A stretch of DNA of 64,000 nt, from contig NZ_WHOB01000089.1 of NCBI RefSeq assembly GCF_013141775.1, forward strand, positions 62,001-126,000, read 5' to 3'. The notes beneath the pieces were generated by a model. The model was not told where the DNA came from, searched no databases, and saw only the letters and a list, made by a program, of their open reading frames with translations. Positions within the stretch are counted from its first letter, which is position 1. Every line of letters starts with the position of its first letter. Source of the stretch: Paenibacillus phytohabitans. GTDB lineage: Bacteria; Bacillota; Bacilli; Paenibacillales; Paenibacillaceae. A program made the translations under genes and the position numbers. This document shows positions 1 to 8,694 of the stretch, one piece after another.

Positions 1-706
1 CATGACCATTCAGACGAATATGGGTAGCCATGATAAACAGAAACAGCGGAAAGGTGCCGATCAGCATGCAGCTTATCAGGAATTTGGGACGAATAGGCAC
101 AAACACATGGCCTTCCAGGGAAAAGTCGACGCCATACTGCTCCAGCGCCCGGTTCCTGAATTCTTTGATCAGCGGAATAATGGCCGTACAGGTCAGAAAA
201 AATTCAATCAGCGCATGCATACACGCCACAAGAACAGCGCCGCACATAGCCAGAATCAGATAAAAATAAGGAATAGTAATCCAGCCGTTGTAGATCATCC
301 AGAATGTCATCAGGACAGCCGGGAGGGACAAGCCCAGAAGGTGAGGCCCCATAATCCGCTGAACCGCGCGCTTGGGCAATTGATGTGTATGCAGATACGC
401 CTCTTCCAGCATAGACAAAGTAAGGTTCTCCTCATACAGCGCAGTGCGTACCGGTCTGATCTGATTGATAAAAACCCCGATCTCCATGACCGCCATAATC
501 ACGAATGACAGGGCGAGCACAAGCAAGAGCCTGAAGTATTCAATGCTGCTAATCTCCAGAGAGGAGAGCAGAATCAAACTCCCTACCGCCAGCACCGCTA
601 CTGCTGAGCCGAATATATAATTCCGGATCTGATTTTTCAAAAATCTTCTGTATAATCTCATCTGTCCCATCATCCGTCCCGGCCTCAGCCCAATATCCGC
701 TTGCAT
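1..706 (-). CDS. Multipass membrane protein, N-terminal part (runs off the left edge)
   Basis: An open frame reads leftward from an ATG at 706 to the window edge without a stop, giving at least 235 residues. The visible part is very hydrophobic: a short basic N-terminus (RLYRRFLKNQIRNY), then about six membrane-spanning stretches in two groups of two to three, separated by a polar loop that contains EEAYLHTHQLPKRA. This layout resembles the membrane domain placed before a cytoplasmic catalytic domain in Paenibacillus class III adenylate/guanylate cyclases, but no catalytic domain is inside the window, so that is only a guess. No clear ribosome binding site precedes the ATG at 706; ATGs at codons 12-13 and 16 are alternatives. 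Confidence 0.6.
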   Translation of the reverse strand, partial: MQADIGLRPGRMMGQMRLYRRFLKNQIRNYIFGSAVAVLAVGSLILLSSLEISSIEYFRLLLVLALSFVIMAVMEIGVFINQIRPVRTALYEENLTLSMLEEAYLHTHQLPKRAVQRIMGPHLLGLSLPAVLMTFWMIYNGWITIPYFYLILAMCGAVLVACMHALIEFFLTCTAIIPLIKEFRNRALEQYGVDFSLEGHVFVPIRPKFLISCMLIGTFPLFLFIMATHIRLNGH

Positions 707-1090
707 TTCTATATATCACATGTTATAATAATTTAATATTTGTTTTCGTGTATGATTATCCCCATCAAGAAGATGTCAGGCCGGTGAATTACTTGTCTTT
801 ACTATCGGCAGTTTGGACACAAAATCTTACGTTTTCTTGCAGTACTTTTCCTTTTTATGAGATTAAATTCGAACATAGCATTCCGATTCGCACTGGCGCG
901 GCCACGGAGCCGCAAGGACAAAAGAGAGGTAGGGCTTTTGTCGTATTGGAAGGATTTCTCTCGCCACACGGCTGCTGGAAATAACAAGGAACAACGACAC
1001 CCGTTTCGCTCACAAACGGCGGGGGATTCATATACCGATAAGACATGGCTGGCTGCTTCCCTGACACAGGGAAGGCCCCATGTGTGGAAC
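707..1090. other. Intergenic region with several inverted repeats, no convincing gene
   Basis: About 380 bases separate the membrane protein start from the hydrolase terminator. The overlapping ORFs here on both strands have no ribosome binding sites and no recognisable protein features. The DNA holds several self-complementary pieces: GACAAAAG/CTTTTGTC around 919-944, CCGTTT/AAACGG around 1000-1020, and CTTCCCTG/CAGGGAAG around 1057-1074. This suggests structured RNA or protein binding, but I do not recognise a known RNA family. Confidence 0.35.
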
Positions 1091-1132
1091 ATAATAAGCG
1101 CCCGATACCCGCTGTTTGCGGATATCGGGCGC
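1091..1132 (-). terminator. Rho-independent terminator after the alpha/beta hydrolase gene
   Basis: A 10-bp perfect stem (GCGCCCGATA at 1098-1107 with its complement at 1123-1132) is followed on the minus strand by the T-rich run TTATTAT. It lies just past the stop of the hydrolase gene. Confidence 0.8.
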
Positions 1133-1153
1133 GTCTACGTTCCGGGGACTTTT

Positions 1154-2119
1154 TTAGACCCAATCAGCCGCTGCCGGACTGTGTATGTAACGTTCCACGA
1201 AGTCGCCTACTGTGCGGATATACTCCCTTTTATCCGTATCATAGGCAAGACCATGCCCCGCTCCATGTACCACCAGCTTCTCCTTCGGACTCTTGCAGGC
1301 ATCATACAGCTCATCCATCATCGCAAAAGGCACAAACTTATCCGCATCTCCATGGATAAACAGAATGGGCACCCGGGCTTTACGCACCTGATTCAGCGCT
1401 GAAGCTTCACCGAAATAATAGCCGGCCTTCATCCGCGTTACCAGGCTGGCAATCTGCACAAAGGGAAAGCCCGGCAGATGATACATCCGCCACAGCTGGT
1501 AAGTCAGCTGCGCTTTGACTGAGGTGTAGCCGCAATCAGCGACAACGGCTTTGACCTGCGGAGGAAGCTGTTCACCGGCGGTCATTAACACTGTCGATCC
1601 GCCCATAGATACGCCATGCAGCACAATTTGCGCCTCCGGCCCGGTCTCCTGCAGAATAAATCCGATCCACTGCAGATAATCACGGCGCTCCGGCCAACCG
1701 AAGCCAATGTAGTCCCCTTCGCTCTTCCCATGACCTCTGGCGTCGGGCAGCAGTACATTATATCCCAGGTTGTCATAATAGTTTTTGGCGGTTGCCCCCA
1801 TGTCCTTAGCCTTGCCGGAATAACCGTGGGCGATAATTACGGTACGGCCCGCAGCACGCTCTGAAGCCAGATAGTAGCCTTGCAGCTTCAGGCCATCTTC
1901 CGAGACCAGCTCCACTTCCCGGAAGTTCTGCCGTGCCACCCATTCCGCCCCTTCCCCCCACGAAGCTCCGGCTACCGGCGGGTCCACCTTCAGATCCGGC
2001 GTCTTGCCCAGGAATTCCTTGGGCGCCCGCTTAATAGCGACTCCATAAAAGTAAAATCCGGCAAAAGCCAAAATCCCCGCGATTACAAACAGCACTACTA
2101 GCAGGTATATACCCCACAT
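1154..2119 (-). CDS. Alpha/beta hydrolase, membrane-anchored
   Basis: The product has 321 residues. An N-terminal membrane anchor (residues 1-24, MWGIYLLVVLFVIAGILAFA) is followed by a serine hydrolase fold. The HGYSGKA oxyanion region, the nucleophile elbow GVSMGGS, an acid in HGDADKFVP and the final HGAGHG histidine are all visible, so the Ser-Asp-His triad is complete. It belongs to the family often labelled YqkD-like or dienelactone-hydrolase-like; the natural substrate is unknown, and a lipid or ester is likely given the anchor. The ATG at 2119 is chosen because AAAGGGTGA precedes it at good spacing; the longer upstream frame (to 2215) lacks a binding site. Monocistronic, with its own terminator. 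Confidence 0.88.
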   Translation of the reverse strand: MWGIYLLVVLFVIAGILAFAGFYFYGVAIKRAPKEFLGKTPDLKVDPPVAGASWGEGAEWVARQNFREVELVSEDGLKLQGYYLASERAAGRTVIIAHGYSGKAKDMGATAKNYYDNLGYNVLLPDARGHGKSEGDYIGFGWPERRDYLQWIGFILQETGPEAQIVLHGVSMGGSTVLMTAGEQLPPQVKAVVADCGYTSVKAQLTYQLWRMYHLPGFPFVQIASLVTRMKAGYYFGEASALNQVRKARVPILFIHGDADKFVPFAMMDELYDACKSPKEKLVVHGAGHGLAYDTDKREYIRTVGDFVERYIHSPAAADWV

Positions 2120-2293
2120 AACGTTCACCCTTTCAGTAAGCAACCATCCCTTTGAGGAAATGTGTATTCTTGCTTTTGAATAATTTGAGCATAGTATAGC
2201 ATGGTATCCGTCCAACTAAAAACACTGCCGTCAGTCTGCGCTGCCTGGTGTGTGTAAGTAGTGAGCTACGAATTGAATGCGCTCCCCGTATAC

Positions 2294-2330
2294 AAAAAGA
2301 CTGCTTCCCGGAGAATCTCTCCGGCAGCAG
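2294..2330 (-). terminator. Terminator after the smaller LPxTG surface protein gene
   Basis: The minus strand folds as CTGCT..CCGGAGA-TTCTCCGG..AGCAG (2301-2330), followed by TCTTTTT. It sits about 30 bases past the stop of the upstream surface protein gene. Confidence 0.75.
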
Positions 2331-2361
2331 CCCTCATCCAAACACAGCGGCTTAATCATAA

Positions 2362-4311
2362 TCATTTGCGCTTGTTCACTCTGGCAGTTCTTCTAAGAAG
2401 CAGGCCCAGACCGGCAAGAGCAACACCCGTAATATAGTACGGCGAAGGACTTGATTCACCCGTCTGCGGCAGGGTTTGCTCTGCAGTCACACTGCCCAGA
2501 GGAATCTCGTCATCGATAATGATTTCTTCAGGTGCCGGTCCTGCTACAGGTGAAGGTCCAGGTGCAGGAACCTCCACAACTGGCTGTAGCGCTGTTGTTG
2601 TCAGCACCGTCACAACCGGTGATGCTGCCGGCCCGAGAGGAACCGGGTCATCAATAATAGTCGTGTCAGTATCAGTCACAATAGTCCCAATCACTGTCGG
2701 AGCGGTTGATGTCGGAAATACGAAGCTTGGGACAAAGACGCTCGTGCTGGTTGCTGTCGGTGCTGTTGTCGGTACAGCGGTTGGCACTGTTGTTGGTGCC
2801 GCTGTCGGTGTTGCCGTTGGCACTGTTGTCGGCGTTGCCGTTGGTGCCGCTGTCGGTGTTGCCGTTGGTGCCGCTGTCGGCGTTGCCGTTGGCGCTGTTG
2901 TTGGCGTTGCCGTTGGTGTCGGCGTTGGCGCTGTTGTCGGCGTTGCCGTTGGCGCTGTTGTTGGCGTTGCCGTTGGTGTCGGCGTTGGCGCTGTTGTCGG
3001 CGTTGCCGTTGGTGCCACTGCCGTTGGTGCCGCTGTCGGTGTTGCTGTTGGCGTCGCTGCCGGTGTTGCCGTTGGCGTCGGCGTCGCTGTTGGCGTTGGC
3101 GTCGCTGCCGGTGTTGCTGTTGGCGTCGGCGTCGCTGCTGGCGTCGCTGTTGGCGTCGGCGTCGCTGCTGGCGTTGCTGTTGGCGTCGGCGTCGCTGCCG
3201 GTGTTGCCATTGCCGTCGGCGTCACTGCCGGCGTTGCTGTTGGCGTCGCTGCCGGAGTTGCTGTTGGCGTCGCTGCCGGAGTTGCCGTTGGCGTCGGCGT
3301 CGCTGCTGGCGTTGGCGTCGGCGTCGCTGCTGGCGTTGGCGTCGGCGTCGCTGCTGGCGTTGGCGTCGGCGTCGCTGCTGGCGTTGGCGTCGGCGTCGCT
3401 GCCGGTGTTGGCGACGGAGGATCTTGCCCCTTATAAGGAATATGGTGCGATTCCCCCGATCCTGAGAGCGAAGCTCCGATCAGATTCCCGTTGATTTGAC
3501 CATTATTAAATTGAATAGAGGCATATGGAGCCAGCACAGATCCCAGAACTCCGATACCTTCGATTTGAAGACTGGTCGCTTGACTGAAGTTATATAACAC
3601 TTTACTGTTCATAGCGTTATCCTTATTTCCGTTACCATTAATTCCAGTCCCCATATTCTTCATAGTTACTGAAGTACCGGAGATATTAACTATAGCTGTT
3701 GAGCCATCGGGAATCTTAATTCTCAACTCATTTGCACTAGACAGCTTGCTGCCGTCTACAGTAAATATGTTAACATCCGAATTTGTACCTTCCAAAAAGA
3801 AATTACCGGAGTTGGCAGTGGTAACCCCATTAACAGGCAGAGAAGCAAGCTGCTGAGATTTCTCACGGAGCAAACTGAACTCGGCTGCAAAGTCCACAAC
3901 ATTTATTTGTTGTTGTAAGCTTCCTGTTCCCCCGCGCGGGCCGCCGCTGCCGCTATAACTCCCCCCGTAGACTACATCACCCACGGTTTCTCCCTGGGAA
4001 TAATACAGATTACCACCGGCGATGAGAGAGTAGGCTTCCTTCGTTTCCTCACTAGTAAGACTATGTCCCACAGAATAATTAACATTTAAATTCACGTTTC
4101 CGCCGGCAGCTAATCTACCTTCAATATCACTATGTTTAACATCAACATCTCCCAAGATGAACACATTATACTTGGATGCATTACCCGGCAAAGAGTTGCC
4201 CTCGGCTTTAACTGAGGTGCTCCCCAGTGAAATAATTCCGCCGCTTCCCACAATCAGAACTGCTATAAGTCCGAACACCGTAAGACGTTTGAATTTTTTT
4301 AATTGGAACAT
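2362..4311 (-). CDS. LPxTG-anchored choice-of-anchor A surface protein (649 aa)
   Basis: The protein is exported and then covalently attached to peptidoglycan by sortase. It has a signal peptide (residues 1-36, MFQLKKFKRLTVFG then a hydrophobic core), a choice-of-anchor A domain at about 40-300 (YNVFILGDVDV...IEGRLAAGGNVNL is its typical start), and a low-complexity stalk of PTPTATPAATP-type repeats to about residue 520. After a less repetitive segment, the sorting signal LPQTGESS begins near residue 614, followed by a membrane segment and an RVNKRK tail. The start at 4311 follows GAGGTGAGCTGT; the longer frame lacks a binding site. It is a shorter paralogue of the next gene (4984-8601), and both lie behind cyclic-di-GMP riboswitches. 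A role in adhesion or matrix attachment is inferred. Confidence 0.9.
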   Translation of the reverse strand: MFQLKKFKRLTVFGLIAVLIVGSGGIISLGSTSVKAEGNSLPGNASKYNVFILGDVDVKHSDIEGRLAAGGNVNLNVNYSVGHSLTSEETKEAYSLIAGGNLYYSQGETVGDVVYGGSYSGSGGPRGGTGSLQQQINVVDFAAEFSLLREKSQQLASLPVNGVTTANSGNFFLEGTNSDVNIFTVDGSKLSSANELRIKIPDGSTAIVNISGTSVTMKNMGTGINGNGNKDNAMNSKVLYNFSQATSLQIEGIGVLGSVLAPYASIQFNNGQINGNLIGASLSGSGESHHIPYKGQDPPSPTPAATPTPTPAATPTPTPAATPTPTPAATPTPTPAATPTPTATPAATPTATPAATPTATPAVTPTAMATPAATPTPTATPAATPTPTATPAATPTPTATPAATPTPTATPTPTATPAATPTATPTAAPTAVAPTATPTTAPTPTPTATPTTAPTATPTTAPTPTPTATPTTAPTATPTAAPTATPTAAPTATPTTVPTATPTAAPTTVPTAVPTTAPTATSTSVFVPSFVFPTSTAPTVIGTIVTDTDTTIIDDPVPLGPAASPVVTVLTTTALQPVVEVPAPGPSPVAGPAPEEIIIDDEIPLGSVTAEQTLPQTGESSPSPYYITGVALAGLGLLLRRTARVNKRK

Positions 4312-4359
4312 ACAGCTCACCTCACAGTTAATATAGATATAGGCCACATTTATATAAAT

Positions 4360-4403
4360 AAAAAAAGACCGCCGGAAAGAGGATTGCTCTCTTTACGGCA
4401 GTC
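4360..4403 (-). terminator. Riboswitch-linked intrinsic terminator
   Basis: A long stem (GACTGCCG..AAAGAG paired with CTCTTT..CGGCGGTC, 4367-4403) is followed on the minus strand by seven T residues. Its 5' arm overlaps the 3' end of the c-di-GMP aptamer, so ligand binding and terminator formation are expected to be coupled. Confidence 0.88.
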
Positions 4404-4476
4404 GGACGATCATTGCGCTCCATCGCGCTTTAGACTCCTGGACTTTGCGTCCCGTCCTTTCGAACGGTTTGCGTTT
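4396..4476 (-). promoter_or_regulatory. Cyclic-di-GMP class I (GEMM) riboswitch aptamer
   Basis: The minus strand shows the GEMM-I core: GCAAACC, a P2 hairpin closed by a GAAA tetraloop (CCGTTCGAAAGGACGG), the near-invariant GGGACGCAAAG, then TCTAAAG and ATGATCGTCC closing with CTGCCG. This matches the well-studied Vibrio Vc2 aptamer element by element. It sits between a sigma-A-type promoter and the smaller LPxTG protein gene, with a terminator at its 3' edge. Whether c-di-GMP turns the gene on or off cannot be read with certainty. Confidence 0.93.
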
Positions 4477-4533
4477 ATACAGTGAAAGATTAGGTTGTGA
4501 AATTATGTACTAAAACAAACTTTTACACTAATG

Positions 4534-4595
4534 TCTATGACATTCGTTACTTTGGAACTATTTTTAGTTTATCCGCTATCAAGGCTGATTGTCAA
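4534..4595 (-). promoter_or_regulatory. Promoter and conserved 5' block of the smaller LPxTG gene
   Basis: On the minus strand TTGACA (4590-4595), an 18-base spacer and TAAACT (4566-4571) form a sigma-A-type promoter. The block from the -10 box into the leader (4534-4571) is nearly identical to the one before the larger paralogue (8821-8858). It includes an AACTA/TAGTT inverted repeat at 4556-4569, right at the predicted start. The remaining gap up to the terminator at 4925 is AT-rich and shows no gene. Confidence 0.7.
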
Positions 4596-4880
4596 TGAAA
4601 TCCTTTGAAACATCTGGTAATAGATTATATCTGCTGATTCATTCCAAAGCACTGTTACAAAAGGTTTTTTAAAGAATCTATAGCTTTTTCGCCTAAATCC
4701 CGATCCTCTCAACGCCCTCGATGGCACCTACAAGAATATTTTGGAACCATGTATAAAGAACTAATTTTAATATTGCAAATTTTAATATAAACATGAGGGC
4801 CCATGATCTTAAAGACGCACCTCTTTCTCCTTAGCACATTTTCTTTTACGAGGAAACATAATAACAAATGTATATCCCAT

Positions 4881-4925
4881 ATAAAAAAGGCTGCTTTCAG
4901 GAGAACGTCTTCTCCCAAAGCAGCC
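4881..4925 (-). terminator. Terminator after the large LPxTG stalk protein
   Basis: A strong hairpin GGCTGCTTT..GGAGAA / TTCTCC..AAAGCAGCC (4889-4925) is followed on the minus strand by TTTTTTATAT. The A run on the other side makes it potentially bidirectional. Confidence 0.85.
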
Positions 4926-4983
4926 TTTTCCCGATTTAGCGGTCATATCGCCAGCCTTTCGGAAAGGATCTTACGGATTGCAT

Positions 4984-7900
4984 TTATTTACGTTTATCTG
5001 TTCTGGATCTTCTGCCGAGGAATATTCCCAATCCTGCAAGGGCTAGACCGACTAAGTAATAAGGAGCCGGACTGGACTCACCAGTCTTCGGGAGCGCGGC
5101 ATCCGCAGGTACATTGCCTAACGGAATCTCTTCATCAATGATTGTCACAATCGGTGTTGGACTTGGTGTTGCACTTGGGCTTGGCGTTAGGGTTGGACTT
5201 GGTGTCACCACTAACGGCCGAGGTGTTACTGTTGCCACAGGGCCCAAAGGCAGCGGATCATCAATGATTATGGTATCTGGATTTACAATATAGCCGATTA
5301 TTGGAGTCGGCGTTGGCACTACATTAATAAAGACGGGCGGTGCAGACGATGGCACTGGTGCCGGTGGTAATGTCGGTGTTGGTGTTGGTGTTGGTGTTGG
5401 TGTTGGTGTTGGTGTTGGTGTTGGTGTTGGTGTTGGTGTTGGTGTTGGTGTTGGTGTTGGTGTTGGTGTTGGTGTTGGTGTTGGTGTTGGTGTCGGTTCA
5501 GCCGTTGGCGTCGGTGTCGGTGCTGCCGTTGGCGTTGGTGTCGGCTCTACCGTTGGTGTCGGTGCTGCCGTTGGCGTTGGTGTCGGTGCTGCAGTTGGCG
5601 TTGGTGTTGGATCTACTGTTGGCGTTGGTGTCGGCTCTACTGTTGGTGTTGGTGTTGGTGTCGGCTCTGCCGTTGGCGTTGGTGTCGGTACTGCTGTCGG
5701 TGTTGGTGTTGGCTCTACCGTTGGTGTCGGTGTTGGATCTGCCGTTGGCGTTGGTGTTGGTGCCGCTGTTGGCGTTGGTGTCGGTGCTGCCGTTGGCGTT
5801 GGTGTCGGTGCTGCAGTTGGCGTTGGTGTTGGATCTACCGTTGGCGTTGGTGTCGGCTCTACTGTTGGTGTTGGTGTTGGTGTCGGCTCTGCCGTTGGCG
5901 TTGGTGTCGGTACTGCTGTCGGTGTTGGTGTCGGCTCTGCCGTTGGCGTTGGTGTCGGTACTGCTGTCGGTGTTGGTGTTGGCTCTACCGTTGGTGTCGG
6001 TGTTGGCTCTGCCGTTGGCGTTGGTGTTGGCTCTACCGTTGGTGTTGGTGTCGGCTCTGCCGTTGGCGTTGGTGTCGGTACTGCTGTCGGTGTTGGTGTT
6101 GGCTCTACCGTTGGTGATGGTGTTGGATCTGCCGTTGGCGTTGGTGTTGGTGCTGCCGTTGGTGTCGGTGTTGGCTCTGCCGTTGGCGTTGGTGTCGGCT
6201 CTACCGTTGGTGTCGGTGCTGCCGTTGGCGTTGGTGTCGGTGCTGCCGTTGGCGTTGGTGTTGGTGCCGCCGTTGGCGTTGGTGTTGGTGCTGCCGTTGG
6301 CGTTGGTGTTGGTGTCGGTGTCTGTGTTGGCTCTACCGTTGGTGTCGGTGTTGGTGCCGCCGTTGGCGTTGGCGTTGGTGTCGGTTCAGCCGTTGGCGTT
6401 GGTGTCGGCTCTATCGTTGGTGATGGTGTTGGATCTGCCGTTGGCGTCGGTGTCGGTGCTACTGTCGGCGTTGGTGTCGGTGCTGCCGTTGGCGTTGGTG
6501 TTGGCGCCGCTGTTGGCGTTGGTGTCGGTGCAGCCGTTGGCGTTGGTGTCGGTGCCGCTGTTGGCGTTGGTGTCGGTGCAGCCGTTGGCGTTGGTGTCGG
6601 TGCTGCTGTTGGTGTCGGTGTCGGTGCCGCTGTTGGCGTTGGTGTCGGTGCTGCCGTCGGCGTTGGTGTTGGTGCTGCCGTTGGTGTTGGTGTTGGTGCT
6701 GCCGTCGGTGTTGGTGTCGGTGCTGCCGTCGGTGTTGGTGTCGGTGCTGCAGTTGGCGTTGGTGTTGGATCTACCGTTGGCGTTGGTGTCGGTGTTGGTG
6801 CCGCCGTCGGCGTTGGTGTTGGTGCTGCCGTCGGCGTTGGTGTTGGTGCTGCCGTCGGTGTCGGTGTTGGTGCAGCTGTTGGCGTTGGTGTCGGCGCTGC
6901 CGTTGGTGTCGGTGTTGGTGCAGCTGTTGGCGTTGGTGTCGGCGCTGCCGTTGGTGTCGGTGTTGGCGTTGGCGTTGGTGTCGGCGCTGCCGTTGGTGTC
7001 GGTGTTGGCGTTGGTGTTGGGGTCGGCGCTACCGTTGGGGTCGGTGTTGGCGCAGCTGTTGGCGTTGGTGTTGGCGCAGCTGTTGGCGTTGGTGTCGGCG
7101 CTGCCGTTGGTGTCGGTGTTGGTGCAGCTGTTGGCGTTGGTGTCGGTGCCGCCGTTGGCGTTGGTGTCGGTGCCGCTGTTGGCGTTGGTGTCGGTGCCGC
7201 CGTTGGCGTTGGTGTTGGTTTCACTGTCGGTGTTGGTTTCACTGTCGGTGTTGGCTTCACTGTTGGTGTTGGCGTCGGAGTGCACTTAGGTGTCGGTGTC
7301 GGTTTCACTGTCGGTGTTGGCTTCACTGTCGGTGTTGGCTTCACTGTCGGTGTCGGCTTCACTGTCGGTGTCGGCTTCACTGTCGGTGTTGGCGTCGGAG
7401 TGCACTTAGGTGTCGGCGTTGGCTTCACTGTCGGCGTCGGCTTTACCGTTGGTGTCGGCGTCGGCTTCACTGTCGGCGTCGGCTTTATCGTTGGTGTTGG
7501 TGTCGGCTTCACTGTCGGTGTTGGCGTCGGAGTGCACTTAGGTGTTGGCGTTGGTTTTACCGTCGGTGTCGGTTTCACCGTTGCTGTCGGTGTTGGTGTC
7601 AGTGTTGGAGTTGGTTTCACCGTCGCCGTCGGCGTTGGCGTTGCAGTCGGTTTCACTGTTGGTGTCGGGTTTGGTGTTGCGGTTGGTGTTGGCGATGGGC
7701 TGGGTGTTGGTGTTGCGGTCGGCGTCGGAATTGGCGGCGGTCCATCTCCCTCGTATGTTCCAAGGTGCATTTCTACTCCGCCGCTAAAAGACTTGGCAAT
7801 TAGCGTTCCGTAAAGCTCTGCACCGGAATAATTGACATCCGCCTTAGGCGCCAGTATCGTTCCCAAGAAGGTCGTATACGCAATATTCACCTTGGTCGCT

Positions 7901-8601
7901 TCGTAGAAATTGAACAACACTTGACTTGCTCTACCGTTATTCATTGCGAAGCTTGGTACATTGACCGTAGCTCCACTTATGTTAATAATTAACGTGGCAT
8001 TCTGGGCAATGTTGAATTGAATATTGTTTGTATTCGCCAGCGTTGCCGCATCCAGATGAACTACGTTGAAAAGATCCGGCGCACTTATTGTAAGTGTTCC
8101 ATAATTATTACCAACTTCTTTCGTAGCGGACAATGCCCCGTATGCTGCAGAACGCGAGATCAGATACTGCTTCTCAGCCGGGAAATCAATCGGGCTTCCC
8201 TGCTTCTTCGCGCCTATAATGTTCACACTAGGCTCATTGGCTTCAATGGTGTCCCCATACACAACGTTTCCGTAGATTTCTCCGCTGCCCGAATGTTTAA
8301 ACTTCTTGCCGGCAACGAGTACGTCGGTGGCTGAAGAATTCCTGTAGGCCCTGGCTACCCCGTAACCTCCAGAGAGAGTAATATTCCCCCCCGCTGCAAG
8401 ACGGCCTTCAATTTGATCATTGCCTTGCGTGAAATCGTCAAAGATAAAAGCATTAAAATTCCCGGCAATCCCCAAGACCGGCGTTGGATTGTAAGGCACA
8501 CCAGATGTTGCCCTTACCTCCGTCCCCCAAGTGAAGGCGCTACTTACGGTCAGTACGCCCGCCAGAATAAAGGCGGCCGCTTTTCGCATTTTTCTTCTCA
8601 A
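4984..8601 (-). CDS. Large LPxTG-anchored choice-of-anchor A protein with a PTPT stalk (1205 aa)
   Basis: The layout is a signal peptide (residues 1-35), a choice-of-anchor A domain at about 40-285 (NAFIFDDFTQ...QIEGRLAAGGNITL), then roughly 800 residues of PTPTPTAAP, PTPTVKP and PTPTVEP-type repeats. A short spacer follows, then LPKTGESS near residue 1170, a membrane span and an RTDKRK tail. Sortase should fix it to the wall, with the Pro-Thr rod holding the domain away from the surface. Three cysteines (about residues 356, 400 and 440), each in KCTPTP, interrupt the stalk. The best start is the TTG at 8601: AGGAGG lies 9 bases before it, whereas the ATG at 8622 is directly before, and in frame with, that binding site. 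A c-di-GMP riboswitch precedes the gene. Confidence 0.9.
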   Translation of the reverse strand: MRRKMRKAAAFILAGVLTVSSAFTWGTEVRATSGVPYNPTPVLGIAGNFNAFIFDDFTQGNDQIEGRLAAGGNITLSGGYGVARAYRNSSATDVLVAGKKFKHSGSGEIYGNVVYGDTIEANEPSVNIIGAKKQGSPIDFPAEKQYLISRSAAYGALSATKEVGNNYGTLTISAPDLFNVVHLDAATLANTNNIQFNIAQNATLIINISGATVNVPSFAMNNGRASQVLFNFYEATKVNIAYTTFLGTILAPKADVNYSGAELYGTLIAKSFSGGVEMHLGTYEGDGPPPIPTPTATPTPSPSPTPTATPNPTPTVKPTATPTPTATVKPTPTLTPTPTATVKPTPTVKPTPTPKCTPTPTPTVKPTPTPTIKPTPTVKPTPTPTVKPTPTVKPTPTPKCTPTPTPTVKPTPTVKPTPTVKPTPTVKPTPTVKPTPTPKCTPTPTPTVKPTPTVKPTPTVKPTPTPTAAPTPTPTAAPTPTPTAAPTPTPTAAPTPTPTAAPTPTPTAAPTPTPTAAPTPTPTVAPTPTPTPTPTPTAAPTPTPTPTPTPTAAPTPTPTAAPTPTPTAAPTPTPTAAPTPTPTAAPTPTPTAAPTPTPTAAPTPTPTPTVDPTPTPTAAPTPTPTAAPTPTPTAAPTPTPTAAPTPTPTAAPTPTPTAAPTPTPTAAPTPTPTAAPTPTPTAAPTPTPTAAPTPTPTAAPTPTPTAAPTPTPTVAPTPTPTADPTPSPTIEPTPTPTAEPTPTPTPTAAPTPTPTVEPTQTPTPTPTPTAAPTPTPTAAPTPTPTAAPTPTPTAAPTPTVEPTPTPTAEPTPTPTAAPTPTPTADPTPSPTVEPTPTPTAVPTPTPTAEPTPTPTVEPTPTPTAEPTPTPTVEPTPTPTAVPTPTPTAEPTPTPTAVPTPTPTAEPTPTPTPTVEPTPTPTVDPTPTPTAAPTPTPTAAPTPTPTAAPTPTPTADPTPTPTVEPTPTPTAVPTPTPTAEPTPTPTPTVEPTPTPTVDPTPTPTAAPTPTPTAAPTPTVEPTPTPTAAPTPTPTAEPTPTPTPTPTPTPTPTPTPTPTPTPTPTPTPTPTPTPTPTPTLPPAPVPSSAPPVFINVVPTPTPIIGYIVNPDTIIIDDPLPLGPVATVTPRPLVVTPSPTLTPSPSATPSPTPIVTIIDEEIPLGNVPADAALPKTGESSPAPYYLVGLALAGLGIFLGRRSRTDKRK
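5375..7740 (-). repeat. Pro-Thr coding repeat array with a pure hexanucleotide tract
   Basis: The stalk of the large LPxTG protein is encoded by degenerate 6-, 12- and 18-base repeats reading Pro-Thr with Ala, Val, Glu or Lys. From 5375 to about 5492 it is a nearly perfect run of about 19 copies of one hexamer (ggtgtt on the plus strand). Because the unit is six bases, gain or loss of copies keeps the frame. The same composition creates long spurious ORFs on the other strand. Confidence 0.95.
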
Positions 8602-8653
8602 TAATCTACACCTCCTATTCAACTATTCTATGAAATCGCCGCAAAACTATAAC

Positions 8654-8694
8654 AAAAAAAAAGGCCGCCACGAAGGGTTAGCTTCACGGCGGCC
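8654..8694 (-). terminator. Riboswitch-linked intrinsic terminator of the large stalk gene
   Basis: GGCCGCCGTGAAG pairs with CTTCGTGGCGGCC (8663-8694) across a 6-base loop, followed on the minus strand by nine T residues. The 5' arm directly abuts the aptamer. Confidence 0.9.

Noticed and set aside
2..508. Plus-strand 168-codon frame at the left edge
   Set aside because: It is the antisense of the multipass membrane protein, whose strong hydrophobic pattern shows that the minus strand is the real one.
857..1402. Plus-strand 181-codon frame across the hydrolase terminator
   Set aside because: It runs through a terminator and into the antisense of the hydrolase gene; no binding site or domain.
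5340..7289. Long open frames opposite the Pro-Thr stalk genes (649, 299, 305 and 262 codons)
   Set aside because: They result from the short repeats on the other strand, encode only Leu-Val or Gly-Val-like monotony, and have no ribosome binding sites.
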